Shown piece by piece: positions 21,743 through 29,267 of a stretch of 49,586 nt of DNA (position 1 is its first letter; the number at the start of each line of letters is the position of its first letter). Made by a program: the position numbers and the translations under genes. Source of the stretch: a virus; the IMG/VR virus record IMGVR_UViG_3300006920_000065, positions 1 to 49,586 of that record; one strand, 5' to 3'. The notes under the pieces are model-generated. The model was not told where the DNA came from, searched no databases, and saw only the letters and a program-made list of their open reading frames with translations.

Positions 21743-22205
21743 TATACCAGTAGTTTTGTAGTGCATTAGCACATTCTTGTACCACCATTATCTCTAAAGC
21801 ATTTACCTTCTTGGGATTGTTGACCATTAGTTTCCAAAACATTTGCTCTTTTTTTGTTCCCACTTCTTCTTTGATTGTGCGTTGAACTCCTATCAAAATA
21901 ACGCCACGAGGCTCGTGTCCGTAATTTCCCTGACTGGTTAAATATATTTTATCAAGCCCTGGGGTCTGGACAAAACTTCCTGACTTACTTAACAAACCAA
22001 GATACTTATCACATACATGATGTTGTTGCGTATCAAGATCATCATTGAGAAAAAGCACATCTATGAGGTGTTGATCAAGCACTATGGCTCGACCAACTTT
22101 TGTTTTAGAGAACTGTTTAATTGCAACTTTATGTTGCTTATGCAAGTATGCACTGCCAATATCATTGACATGGATTTCTTCTTTAGAACTCCCAATCGTA
22201 GTCAT
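21687..22205 (-). CDS. Hypothetical protein downstream of the primase-helicase
   Basis: 172 residues from ATG at 22205; the frame is open to 22229, but the later ATG has GAAGAAG upstream. It has several His-rich stretches (LDTQQHHVCDKY) and a strand-rich C-terminus (RGVILIGVQRTIKEEV). It overlaps the primase-helicase 3' end by 23 bases and so is translated from the same message. At the other end it runs antisense into the Arc-like gene. An ACTGGT element (21933-21950) is embedded in its coding sequence. No family recognised. Confidence 0.6.
   Translation of the reverse strand: MTTIGSSKEEIHVNDIGSAYLHKQHKVAIKQFSKTKVGRAIVLDQHLIDVLFLNDDLDTQQHHVCDKYLGLLSKSGSFVQTPGLDKIYLTSQGNYGHEPRGVILIGVQRTIKEEVGTKKEQMFWKLMVNNPKKVNALEIMVVQECANALQNYWYISQKNPVSLFQQSLVNQS
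21933..21950 (+). promoter_or_regulatory. ACTGGT element inside a minus-strand gene
   Basis: ACTGGTTAAATATATTTT is identical to the 18-base copy at 17273-17290, although here it lies within coding sequence and reads as KIYLTS on the other strand. Identity in an unrelated gene argues that the sequence itself is selected. Other intragenic copies are at 23564 (core ACTGGT), 25652 (ACCAGT) and 27785 (ACCAGT). Confidence 0.5.
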
Positions 22206-23955
22206 CTTGTAAGACTTCTTCTTCTGCATATCTATTGCTTAAAGGGTCAAAAGTTAAAGCAGTCATACCTGTTTTACCACACCATGCCCACCTTTGCTTC
22301 CAACAATGTATCTCTACATTACTTTCCCCACGATAAACTGTCAATCCTGTATCACATTTAGAGAACCAAGCATTACTTCCACTGATATCATTACCAGTAC
22401 ATACATTCTTCTTGCCATCCCTGACAAAAGGCTTTGTTGGATGAGCAATAAAGAAACAAAGTACATCAAACTTCTTGCAAAACAACTGAACTTTAGTAAG
22501 CATTTCAGAGATAGCATCAGTGACTAAACCTTGATGATCTGAATGTATAAAGTTAAAAGGGTCAATGACAAGTATCTTTACCCCATATCTCATGACTGCA
22601 TCTGCTCCCTTTTCTAATACCCTTTCAATCGTAGGCATCCCTCCATCTTGATAATCTTGGAATAGAAAATGTTCGTTGATGAAGTGTTGGGCAAAGTCCT
22701 TTTCTTCTTGCGACATCCTAGCGTTCTGCCCTTGGAAAAATGGTTTACCAGTAAAACATTGTGCCAACTGGATAGCATGAAGCGTTGGGGGTTTCTCAAA
22801 AGAACAGTAGTTTGTTTTCCATCCAAAATTCTTAGCGACATTTACACATAACTGATCAACAAAAGCTGACTTACCATCTGAGGGATAGCCTGTAATGACT
22901 GCAAGATAGCCAGTTTGTAGGTTAAATAGATGATCAACTTGAGCAAAACCAGTGCTTACACCTTTGGGATATCCCTGTTCATACAAAGTTTGGAACTCAT
23001 TGTCATAGAAGTCTATGTTATTAAGTCCATGTAAAGGAACTGGTTGAGCATTTAATACTTGATGTCTTACAGTTTCTGCATTTGTTTCTATTAATAGATC
23101 ATTTGCATCTTTGTTTCCAAGGTAATCTACCTTATAACACCTAGCCTTGTTAAGTCTCCTTGACAACTCTTGAGCCAAAGCATCTCCACTTTCATCCATA
23201 TCTGTGGCAAGAATAATCCTTTCAACATCCTCAAACTTTGCTCTCTCGCTCCATACATACTTGAATCTGCCCTCTTCATTGGGGTCAACTTTCTTATCAT
23301 CTGCTACTTTGTTTGGTGCTCCATTGGGAACTGAGTAAACTGTTATGTTGCTGTGATTCTTAAAGGCTTCTTTGATTGCAAGGGTGTCCATCTCTCCCTC
23401 TGTAATAACAATCGTTGATTCAACTGTTGGCAAATCATCCTTAAAAGTTTGCTTACCCCATAGCTTGACTGCGTTGTTATCCCACCAAAAATCTTTCTTA
23501 CCATTTGCTGTTCTCCATTTGACTGCGATAGTGTTAGAACCATCGTGGAAAGAAAAACCTATGACTGGTAAATTATTTTTTTCTGCCAACACACATCCTG
23601 AATCTTCCGCCACCTCCTGACTAATTCCTCGTGCCAATAACCATTGAGCAGTCTTATCTGTCTTGCTGTCTTTGGGTAGATTGATTGGCTTGTTTGGTTT
23701 CTTTGGGGGTGTTTTCACGACTGACATTTTAACTCCTTGTGTCCTTGGAAATGCACCATTGATTCCACAATGATGACAATTATAAACTATTGTTTCTGAA
23801 TTGATATTGACACTTAGTGGGGTGTCTCTTTTGTTTTTGCTTCTGTTGTTTTGACAACTAGGACAAGTTATTTTGTATTGACCATGACCTAGATTACTTG
23901 TTTTGTGATTGTGATTAATGTGACTCTTGATGTCACTTACCTCTTGACTTTGCAT
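22183..23955 (-). CDS. T7 gp4/Twinkle-like primase-helicase
   Basis: 590 residues from ATG at 23955 with GGAGG four bases upstream. The zinc site is CPSC (31-34) and CHHC (60-63). The Toprim domain has EGEMD (186-190) and ATDMDESGD (250-258). The RecA-like helicase has Walker A GYPSDGKS (356-363), Walker B KILVID with D465, and a late DISGSNAWFSKCD motif. This enzyme unwinds the fork and lays primers; the zinc site selects primer sites. It is the only replication-fork enzyme visible here, so the polymerase is either from the host or outside the window. The TACCTA-C-TAGGTA palindrome starts 57 bases upstream. Confidence 0.9.
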   Translation of the reverse strand: MQSQEVSDIKSHINHNHKTSNLGHGQYKITCPSCQNNRSKNKRDTPLSVNINSETIVYNCHHCGINGAFPRTQGVKMSVVKTPPKKPNKPINLPKDSKTDKTAQWLLARGISQEVAEDSGCVLAEKNNLPVIGFSFHDGSNTIAVKWRTANGKKDFWWDNNAVKLWGKQTFKDDLPTVESTIVITEGEMDTLAIKEAFKNHSNITVYSVPNGAPNKVADDKKVDPNEEGRFKYVWSERAKFEDVERIILATDMDESGDALAQELSRRLNKARCYKVDYLGNKDANDLLIETNAETVRHQVLNAQPVPLHGLNNIDFYDNEFQTLYEQGYPKGVSTGFAQVDHLFNLQTGYLAVITGYPSDGKSAFVDQLCVNVAKNFGWKTNYCSFEKPPTLHAIQLAQCFTGKPFFQGQNARMSQEEKDFAQHFINEHFLFQDYQDGGMPTIERVLEKGADAVMRYGVKILVIDPFNFIHSDHQGLVTDAISEMLTKVQLFCKKFDVLCFFIAHPTKPFVRDGKKNVCTGNDISGSNAWFSKCDTGLTVYRGESNVEIHCWKQRWAWCGKTGMTALTFDPLSNRYAEEEVLQDDYDWEF

Positions 23956-24011
23956 ACGACCTCCATCATATTACTCGTTATACTAACTACTTTAGTAGTC
24001 ACTTATTAAAA

Positions 24012-24034
24012 TACCTACTAGGTATATATACCTA
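24012..24034. promoter_or_regulatory. Palindromic operator-like site upstream of the primase gene
   Basis: TACCTA-C-TAGGTA (24012-24024) is a perfect palindrome, followed by a further TACCTA at 24029-24034. It differs from the one ahead of the large terminase (14342-14354) only at the central base. A second inverted repeat, ACTACTTTAGTAGT, lies at 23986-23999. Confidence 0.6.
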
Positions 24035-24307
24035 CTAAGAAACTCTTTTAACCCACACAGCATCAATCTCTTTAGCCATATCATTGGCTAATTTCTTTCT
24101 TGATAACAGGGGATAAGCACTTAAACTTCCAACTGCTCCTCTAACCATATCTGCATCTATATGATTGCGTTTTGCTAGTTTTTTAAAGTCATCTGATATA
24201 AAATAAGAGAGTGCCTTACTCGAAATATCAATGTCTTTGCTTCCACAATCTCTGACTGCTTGTTTAATAACTAGGAGATCAAGTTTTGTTTCAGCGTTTA
24301 AATTCAT
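24035..24307 (-). CDS. Hypothetical helical protein, 90 aa
   Basis: The ATG at 24307 begins MNLNAETKLDLLVIKQAVRDC; a TTG two codons earlier is also possible, as no clear ribosome site decides between them. The whole protein looks helical, with DDFKKLAKRNHIDADMVRGAVG near the middle, which could be a helix-turn-helix, and a basic end (AVWVKRVS). It is divergent from the operon at 24440 and upstream of the primase gene. This is the position of a regulator, but DNA binding is a guess. Confidence 0.5.
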   Translation of the reverse strand: MNLNAETKLDLLVIKQAVRDCGSKDIDISSKALSYFISDDFKKLAKRNHIDADMVRGAVGSLSAYPLLSRKKLANDMAKEIDAVWVKRVS

Positions 24308-24380
24308 CCCCAAATATTAATTCATTCTTACTAACTAATCAAGTGTTCATCTAGCTATAAACTTTATATCATCATCTATG

Positions 24381-24408
24381 TTGAAAAATATAATAAACTA
24401 TATATACT
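24381..24408 (+). promoter_or_regulatory. Sigma-70-type promoter for the recombination operon
   Basis: TTGAAA (24381-24386) and TATACT (24403-24408) are separated by 16 bases, a good match to the consensus -35 and -10. The first gene of the rightward operon starts at 24440, with GGGAG just before it. Host RNA polymerase would be expected to read this early in infection. Confidence 0.6.
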
Positions 24409-24439
24409 AAAGTTTTACACATTCATAAAGGGAGAAAAT

Positions 24440-24760
24440 ATGAAATGGAATAACGAAGAAATTACTAACCCAAATCATCTTGCAAGAACCATGATTTTAA
24501 ATGTCCTGATTGGTTTAGAAGATCAAGTGCATAAAGAAATGTTTGGTGGTCTTGATATAAGAAGCGATATCGCTAAAAGAATATTAAAAGTGAATCAAAA
24601 ATTTGAGGTAAGTGAGTTTGAAGCTGAGGTTTTATTGAAGAACATATCATTTGAGATAGCCAAGATCATTGGCAAATTAGAAAATCAAACAGGCATTGAT
24701 ACAGGTTTAGTAGCTAGAAACAATCAAGGTTATGTAGATAGGCAGTCTTACAAAATTTAA
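24440..24760 (+). CDS. Hypothetical protein, 106 aa
   Basis: First gene of the rightward operon, with GGGAG just before the ATG. It begins MKWNNEEITNPNHLARTMIL, then a helical body (LNVLIGLEDQVHKEMFGG, FEAEVLLKNISFEIAKIIGK), ending TGLVARNNQGYVDRQSYKI. No Cys, no membrane segment, no family recognised. First genes of early operons often act on the host or on regulation, but nothing here shows that directly. Confidence 0.6.
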   Translation: MKWNNEEITNPNHLARTMILNVLIGLEDQVHKEMFGGLDIRSDIAKRILKVNQKFEVSEFEAEVLLKNISFEIAKIIGKLENQTGIDTGLVARNNQGYVDRQSYKI

Positions 24761-24771
24761 TAGGAGACCAT

Positions 24772-25017
24772 ATGGAATTTGAGATTAAGAAAGGCGTACC
24801 CTTGCCTAGATCAAAGGGCAAACCAAGAAAGTATGATTTACCTTTAGAGGATTTAGAGGTAGATGAACACATACACATACCAATACCCAAAACTAAAATT
24901 GCACAAGAACAAAAGATCATAAGAAACTTTGTCTTGCGATTTACTTACAAGAATCCAAATAAGAAATTTACTGTTAGACAGTTATCTGATGGCATAGGTA
25001 TTTGGAGGACTAAGTAA
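24772..25017 (+). CDS. Small phage protein (DUF7303-like), 81 aa
   Basis: It begins MEFEIKKGVPLPRSKGKPRK, then VDEHIHIPI and QEQKIIRNFVLRFTYKNPNKK, ending KFTVRQLSDGIGIWRTK. The pattern KGVPLP then L-x-V-x-E/D-H then F-x-x-R-x-x-x-x-G-x-x-I-W-R is a small conserved phage family I remember without a known function; it may bind DNA through the basic C-terminus. AGGAG precedes the ATG. Its last base overlaps the next start. Confidence 0.6.
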   Translation: MEFEIKKGVPLPRSKGKPRKYDLPLEDLEVDEHIHIPIPKTKIAQEQKIIRNFVLRFTYKNPNKKFTVRQLSDGIGIWRTK

Positions 25018-25208
25018 TGACTAGAAGAGAAGAATTAAACTTACAAGCGATTAATGTTGATAAAGACATTCATACAGTGGTTAAAAAGTTTTGTGAACAA
25101 CATGGTCTTGTTTATTCAAAGTTTGTAGGTTTTGCATTAAAAGATCGCATGATTAAAGTTTCTAAAATGTTTGCTGAAATGGATGCTGATCAAGATGAAA
25201 TACACTAA
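25017..25208 (+). CDS. Small ribbon-helix-helix-like protein, 63 aa
   Basis: MTRREELNLQAINVDKDIHT starts with a strand, followed by two helices (VVKKFCEQHG, LVYSKFVGFALKDRMIK) and an acidic tail. This strand-helix-helix layout resembles CopG/Arc-type DNA-binding proteins, though the second-helix signature is weaker than in the 21515 gene. It overlaps the exonuclease gene by 14 bases. It may be an autoregulator of the operon; assignment is tentative. Confidence 0.5.
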   Translation: MTRREELNLQAINVDKDIHTVVKKFCEQHGLVYSKFVGFALKDRMIKVSKMFAEMDADQDEIH

Positions 25209-26097
25209 CAATCAAAACATCCCTGATGAAATAATTAGGGCAGTACATAACGATAGCTACTCTAAAGGTGCTTCTACTATGTCAGTCACTGGTTTACTTG
25301 CTCCTCCTCGCATTAGACTACTTAAAGAGGAACATGACTCTGAGATCAGTGTGGATGTCTCTAACGAGATTTGGAAGCTATTAGGTCAAAGTGTTCACAC
25401 TATCCTTGAGAGAGCCAATGAGGGCAACGAGGACACCATTACAGAGGAGAGGATGTTTGCTAAGGTCAATGGTTGGACTATCAGTGGTCAGACAGATTCA
25501 ATCTCATTAGGCACTAACACTTTAAAAGATTACAAAGTCACCTCTGTTTGGTCTGTAATCTCTGCAATGAAAGATGGGAAGATAGAGTGGGAGCAACAGC
25601 TTAATTGCTACGATTGGTTGCTTCGACAGAACTATCCCGAAATTTCTATTGACCAGTTAAATATTATTACGATCAATCGAGACTGGAGCAAAAACCAAAT
25701 GTTGAGAAGTGGAGATGACTATCCAAAATCACCAGTCAGCGTCATTCCTATTACCAAATGGAGTGAAGAAGAACAAGAAGAGTTTATTAAACAACGAGTT
25801 TCAATCCATCAAGATGCAGAAGCTGATTATCTAATCAGTAAGACATTGCCTTTGTGCAGTGATGCTGAGGTGTGGAGAAGAAAGGATGCTTATCGAGTTA
25901 TGAAAAAGGGTAGGAAATCTGCTCTGCGTGTTTTAGATACGCAAGAATTAGCTGATGAGTTTGTAGGTGGTCACGATGACAAGAAGATTCTAAACATAGA
26001 ATTTCTCAAGGGAGAAGCTATTCGATGTAAAGACTATTGTGATGTGGCTGAATTTTGTGATCAATTTCAAAGGGAGAAAAATGAAATTATTAGCTAA
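25195..26097 (+). CDS. PD-(D/E)XK exonuclease (RecB/Cas4-like)
   Basis: 300 residues from ATG at 25195; the frame is open to 25171, but the upstream part has no ribosome site. The nuclease motif is GQTDSI (98-103, D101) followed by LKDYKVTS (K111-D112-Y113-K114), with a preceding H-x-x-x-E helix (VHTILE near 68-73) and a later QLNCYDWLL helix. The C-terminus has CKDYCDVAEFCDQF with three Cys, which might hold an iron-sulphur cluster as in Cas4-like enzymes, though a fourth ligand is not obvious. It lies four genes before an annealing protein, suggesting a two-part recombination system (exonuclease plus annealase). Confidence 0.75.
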   Translation: MKYTNNQNIPDEIIRAVHNDSYSKGASTMSVTGLLAPPRIRLLKEEHDSEISVDVSNEIWKLLGQSVHTILERANEGNEDTITEERMFAKVNGWTISGQTDSISLGTNTLKDYKVTSVWSVISAMKDGKIEWEQQLNCYDWLLRQNYPEISIDQLNIITINRDWSKNQMLRSGDDYPKSPVSVIPITKWSEEEQEEFIKQRVSIHQDAEADYLISKTLPLCSDAEVWRRKDAYRVMKKGRKSALRVLDTQELADEFVGGHDDKKILNIEFLKGEAIRCKDYCDVAEFCDQFQREKNEIIS

Positions 26098-26536
26098 AGA
26101 AAGAAACTTTATTTCAAACGAAGTAAAGAGATTAATGGAACGACACCATCTAAAAAAATTAGAAAGGATAAAACAAACTAAAGAGTACCAAGTATTTGAT
26201 AGTGAGCGTAAAAGTTTGTATGAACTAGAATCTAAGATTAAAAAACTAGAAGAAGAATCAAGGGTCAGACATCACAAACTGCAAAACAAAATAAGAAACT
26301 ACAATCATAGAAAAGGATTTCAATATAATTCAGGCATTAGAATTCCTTATCGTGCAGATCATATACCTTTGGGAATTGAATGGGATAGCTATGGTTGTTA
26401 TCAAGAAGCAGTTGAAAGAGACATCATGATGAACTCTTTTAAGCAGATAGATGTTCCTCAATTCATAAAAGATTTGTTTAACAAGTATAAGAATTTGACT
26501 TACAAACAAATTCAAGAATTGGATGAGGTGGCATAG
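26081..26536 (+). CDS. Hypothetical coiled-coil protein, 151 aa
   Basis: ATG at 26081 has GGGAG upstream and overlaps the exonuclease gene by 17 bases. The first ~80 residues are a long charged helix (KRLMERHHLKKLERIKQT, then ELESKIKKLEEESRVRHHKL), a likely coiled coil. The C-terminal half contains IPLGIEWDSYGCYQEAVERD. Its place inside the recombination operon suggests a DNA-repair or replication partner. No family recognised. Confidence 0.6.
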   Translation: MKLLAKERNFISNEVKRLMERHHLKKLERIKQTKEYQVFDSERKSLYELESKIKKLEEESRVRHHKLQNKIRNYNHRKGFQYNSGIRIPYRADHIPLGIEWDSYGCYQEAVERDIMMNSFKQIDVPQFIKDLFNKYKNLTYKQIQELDEVA

Positions 26537-26709
26537 TGGATAACAAAGTATTAGGAATACTAGAACAGTGTGAGCAGTTGCAAGAGTATCAGAAGAAGCA
26601 GATAGCTACTATTCTGATGGCATCGACTCTCGAATCATTAAGTTTATCGCAAGTTATAAAGGTGCTTGTCGATGATATGGCTAACAAACTAGATACTGAG
26701 GAGGTATAA
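26536..26709 (+). CDS. Small helical protein, 57 aa, GTG start
   Basis: GTG at 26536 shares a base with the previous stop and follows GATGAGG. The product MDNKVLGILEQCEQLQEYQK runs on as helix (KKQIATILMASTLESLSLSQ) and ends NKLDTEEV. The stop lies one base before the ATG of the annealing protein, and its last codons contain that gene's ribosome site GAGGAGG. This tight fit supports it as real despite its size. Function unknown. Confidence 0.6.
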   Translation: MDNKVLGILEQCEQLQEYQKKQIATILMASTLESLSLSQVIKVLVDDMANKLDTEEV

Positions 26710-26710
26710 A

Positions 26711-27418
26711 ATGGCTGAGAAAAAACTAACCTATGGCGAAGTGTGGGAAACACTATCCAAAGTGGATGTGTCAAAACACACTGAGGAGAAAATGAAACTA
26801 ACTTATTTAAGTTGGTCAAGGATGTGGATGCTTCTATGTGAGCATTATCCACAAGCACAATATGAGTTTGTCGATTTCGATGGAGTGCCTTACAAGACTC
26901 TTCCTGATGGCACTGCTGAGGTTGTGACTAGAATTATGATTGATGACTTGGTAAGAGAGATGAGATTACCAGTAATGGACTATAAGAATAATCCAGTGGT
27001 CAATCCTCATGCTAGGCAAGTATCAGATAATGCGATGCGATGCTTGGTTAAATGTGTGGCGATGTTTGGATTAGGCATATCAGTCTTTACTGGTATGGCT
27101 GATGAGACTTTGCCTGATGAAACTAAAGATGAACAGCCTAAAGGCAAGAAAGCACCATCCAAGAAAGCTGAACCTGTAAAGGAAGTAGTTGTTGAGGAAG
27201 ATGCTATGGGGTCTAAAGGTTGGGCAGATGCTTTTGTTCAAGGTTTCAGAGATACTTTGGCTCTTTACAGCACTAGAGAACAAGTTGTCGATGCATACAA
27301 AAGCAACAGCGAAGCAGTAGGAACTCTTAAAGATAAGTTTCCTAAGCATAAGGAAGCCTTAGATGTGGCTATTCAAGAATTTATAAGTAAATTACCAAAG
27401 GAGGTAAACGATGACTGA
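26711..27418 (+). CDS. DUF1071-type single-strand annealing protein
   Basis: 235 residues, ATG after GAGGAGG. The pattern TYLSWSRMWMLLCEHYPQAQ, then AEVVTRIMIDDLVREMRLPV and NAMRCLVKCVAMFGLGISVF is that of the DUF1071 family of phage annealases (Sak/RecT-like group). The core (1-135) forms rings on single-stranded DNA and anneals complementary ends. The C-terminal part (about 140-235) is a Lys/Glu-rich linker and helix. It works with the exonuclease at 25195, and probably with the SSB-tailed protein next to it. It overlaps that gene by eight bases. Confidence 0.75.
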   Translation: MAEKKLTYGEVWETLSKVDVSKHTEEKMKLTYLSWSRMWMLLCEHYPQAQYEFVDFDGVPYKTLPDGTAEVVTRIMIDDLVREMRLPVMDYKNNPVVNPHARQVSDNAMRCLVKCVAMFGLGISVFTGMADETLPDETKDEQPKGKKAPSKKAEPVKEVVVEEDAMGSKGWADAFVQGFRDTLALYSTREQVVDAYKSNSEAVGTLKDKFPKHKEALDVAIQEFISKLPKEVNDD

Positions 27419-27731
27419 GGAAAGGATGCAGAGTGATGGAGCAATCTTCACTAATAACTATAAAGACAACGAGAAACAGCCTGATTGGACAGGCAAGGTT
27501 GTCTTGGATAAGAACTTACTCAAGGCTTTAGTTGAGAAAGTAAAGAGTGGGCAAGAAGCAGAGATGCGTGTTGCTCTTTGGGATAGACAGTCTAAGAATG
27601 GCAACGATTACAAGTATGCTCGACTAGACATTCCACAGCCACAAAAGAAACCTGATGACTTTGTGGCAGACCCAAGACCAGTAGAGCCTGTAAACAAACC
27701 TGAGATTAGTGATGACGATATCCCTTTCTGA
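27411..27731 (+). CDS. Small protein with SSB-like acidic C-terminus
   Basis: 106 residues. The N-terminal part (DGAIFTNNYKDNEKQPDWTG then KVVLDKNLLKALVEKVKSGQ and MRVALWDRQSKNGNDYKY) looks like a small beta-barrel. After a Pro-rich linker it ends EISDDDIPF. The last six residues DDDIPF match the tip of bacterial SSB that recruits RecO, PriA, exonuclease I and others. It may serve as a phage SSB or as a decoy that brings host repair enzymes to phage DNA. Direct overlap with the annealase gene fits a role on single-stranded DNA. Confidence 0.65.
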   Translation: MTEERMQSDGAIFTNNYKDNEKQPDWTGKVVLDKNLLKALVEKVKSGQEAEMRVALWDRQSKNGNDYKYARLDIPQPQKKPDDFVADPRPVEPVNKPEISDDDIPF

Positions 27732-27954
27732 GATAAAACCCTTGCATGGCAAAGAGTTGATACAGGAGATAGAAAATTCTATTGACCAGTATATATTTTT
27801 TGAGCTGATGAAGAACTACTCGGAATTGATCGGGCAGTTGAAACCAGTCGTAGAGGGAAGTGGGTCTACCCCACATTCTCTCTTGATGGACTATATGTTT
27901 TTCAAGATAGAAGAACAGAGAGATGAATACCATAAAAACAAATTGGGGGTGTGA
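27712..27954 (+). CDS. Hypothetical protein, 80 aa
   Basis: ATG at 27712 overlaps the end of the previous gene by 20 bases. It begins MTISLSEIKPLHGKELIQEI, continues as helix (ENSIDQYIFFELMKNYSELI) and ends FKIEEQRDEYHKNKLGV. Mostly helical, slightly acidic. An ACTGGT-type element (ACCAGT at 27785) lies inside. No family recognised, and no sign of membrane or metal binding. Confidence 0.5.
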   Translation: MTISLSEIKPLHGKELIQEIENSIDQYIFFELMKNYSELIGQLKPVVEGSGSTPHSLLMDYMFFKIEEQRDEYHKNKLGV

Positions 27955-27955
27955 T

Positions 27956-28174
27956 ATGGAAGAAGTATTTAAGTATGACGATAACGAAACTTACGAAGCT
28001 AATTTCAGTACATGGTTTAGCATGAATACTCAAGAGAGAAGATTGCATAAAGAAGAACCATACTCTGAACAGATTGCCAAACGAGTATTCAACGAGATGC
28101 ATGGTAGAAAAGCATTGAACAATGTTGAAGATCAGATAGGCAAATTCTTTACTAAGGAAAGTGAGAATGGATGA
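27956..28174 (+). CDS. Hypothetical acidic protein, 72 aa
   Basis: ATG at 27956 follows GGGGGTG with 3-4 bases between; an open frame upstream from 27923 overlaps the previous gene and lacks a ribosome site. It begins MEEVFKYDDNETYEANFSTW and continues FSMNTQERRLHKEEPYSEQI. Helical C-terminus. It overlaps the next gene by eight bases. Function unknown. Confidence 0.55.
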   Translation: MEEVFKYDDNETYEANFSTWFSMNTQERRLHKEEPYSEQIAKRVFNEMHGRKALNNVEDQIGKFFTKESENG

Positions 28175-28505
28175 GCAAGTAGAATCGTGGATGCATCAGA
28201 TTAGAACTCTTGCACCATTGATAGAGAAAACTGAATACTTGGTCTTTAAGAATGAAGCTGATGTAAAACAGTTGTTAGCTACTCTCAAACTCAAGGCACT
28301 GGCTGATGGAATGAAAACTACTTCTGCTCAAGATACTTGGGCAGAAGCACAGGATGAAGTCTATAACGCTAGATTAAGAGTGGGCGAAGCCAAAGGTGGC
28401 TTGTCTGCTCTCAAGGTGCAATTGAAAGCATTAGAGGTAGGCTTTGAGGAGTGGAGGACTAAGATGGTCAATGCTAGAGAAGAACGCAAGAGGTATGGAG
28501 CATGA
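28167..28505 (+). CDS. Hypothetical helical protein, 112 aa
   Basis: ATG at 28167, though a GTG two codons earlier is possible. Two long helices are visible (KQLLATLKLKALADGMKT; AEAQDEVYNARLRVGEAK), and the C-terminus is a basic helix (WRTKMVNAREERKRYGA). Ala-rich heptads suggest a coiled coil. Operon position is between two tiny genes. No family recognised. Confidence 0.55.
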   Translation: MDEQVESWMHQIRTLAPLIEKTEYLVFKNEADVKQLLATLKLKALADGMKTTSAQDTWAEAQDEVYNARLRVGEAKGGLSALKVQLKALEVGFEEWRTKMVNAREERKRYGA

Positions 28506-28630
28506 ACCAAAAAGCTAGAGACTTCTATGCTTGGCTTAATGCTTGTCCTTTTAAGGTATGGAAAATTCAGTATGATTCTTTTGGTAAGACTACTGTAAGT
28601 TTTATATGGGATGAAGATGTCCAAGGGTAG
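28502..28630 (+). CDS. Very small protein, 42 aa
   Basis: ATG at 28502 forms an ATGA overlap with the previous stop. The product MNQKARDFYAWLNACPFKVW continues KIQYDSFGKTTVSFIWDEDV. Translation is supported by the overlap at its start and by the next gene starting within its end (28617). Small strand-rich peptide, function unknown. Confidence 0.5.
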   Translation: MNQKARDFYAWLNACPFKVWKIQYDSFGKTTVSFIWDEDVQG

Positions 28631-28727
28631 CAAGAGGAGACCTGAAAAGGAAACGCAGTATCAAGACAATTGGGAAAGGATATTTGGTAAAAAAGATGGC
28701 AATAAAAGGAAGAAACCCAAACGCTAA
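28617..28727 (+). CDS. Very small basic protein, 36 aa
   Basis: ATG at 28617 gives MSKGSKRRPEKETQYQDNWE then RIFGKKDGNKRKKPKR. I recognise the S-K-G-S-x-R-R-P and Q-Y-x-x-N-W-x-x-I-F-G-K pattern as a recurrent tiny phage protein, function unknown to me. It overlaps genes on both sides in different frames (ends inside the Ref-like gene). The basic charge would allow nucleic-acid binding. Confidence 0.6.
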   Translation: MSKGSKRRPEKETQYQDNWERIFGKKDGNKRKKPKR

Positions 28728-29004
28728 AGAGAAGAGACACATGGATGCAGTTTTTCAGATAGGTTGTATTGTGTGTCTTAACAAAGGCTTTCCCAATCAT
28801 GCTGTAGAAATCCATCATGTTTATGGCAAGACTAAAGAGGATGCACATATGCATATATTACCTTTATGTTTTGACCATCATCGTGGTGGTAAGGATGCTG
28901 AACCTATTATCAGTAGGCATCCTTGGAAGAAGAGGTTTGAGACAGCCTATGGAACTGAACAAGAATTATTAGATCAAGTAAATGGTATAGTGGAGAACAC
29001 ATGA
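28696..29004 (+). CDS. Ref-like HNH nuclease (RecA-dependent type)
   Basis: 102 residues from ATG at 28696. Zinc and active-site residues follow the Ref/HNH pattern: C24 and C27 in GCIVC, IHH at 39-41, HMHILPLCFDHH with C58 and H61-H62. It ends with ISRHPWKKRFETAYGTEQEL, which is typical of phage P1 Ref relatives. Ref cuts DNA at RecA-made displacement loops and aids recombination. Being in an operon with an annealase, exonuclease and resolvase fits that role. It starts inside the 36-residue gene. Confidence 0.75.
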   Translation: MAIKGRNPNAKEKRHMDAVFQIGCIVCLNKGFPNHAVEIHHVYGKTKEDAHMHILPLCFDHHRGGKDAEPIISRHPWKKRFETAYGTEQELLDQVNGIVENT

Positions 29005-29267
29005 AAGACTTTAAGACTAAATCAAAAATAGAAAAGGTGGTTGTTCAGCCTTTCTTTTGTTTTGAATTTGACCATATGCCTAGTGATCAAGAAATTAAAG
29101 AAGAACTGGTTAGGTCTGTAAAAAGAATAGAATTAGACTTCAAGAACATTGCTTATTCTGTAAAGGTGTCCTATCAACAAGAATACAAAGGCAATTTTTA
29201 TGATCATGAAACCAAGAAGCTATACAAATGGAATGATCTAATGGAGTTGCGTAGTGATAAGTCTTAA
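29001..29267 (+). CDS. Hypothetical protein, 88 aa
   Basis: It overlaps the Ref-like gene by four bases. It begins MKDFKTKSKIEKVVVQPFFC, then FEFDHMPSDQEIKEELVRSV and a beta region NIAYSVKVSYQQEYKGNFY. An alpha-beta small fold, slightly basic. No family recognised; its end overlaps the GTG-start gene that follows. Confidence 0.55.
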   Translation: MKDFKTKSKIEKVVVQPFFCFEFDHMPSDQEIKEELVRSVKRIELDFKNIAYSVKVSYQQEYKGNFYDHETKKLYKWNDLMELRSDKS

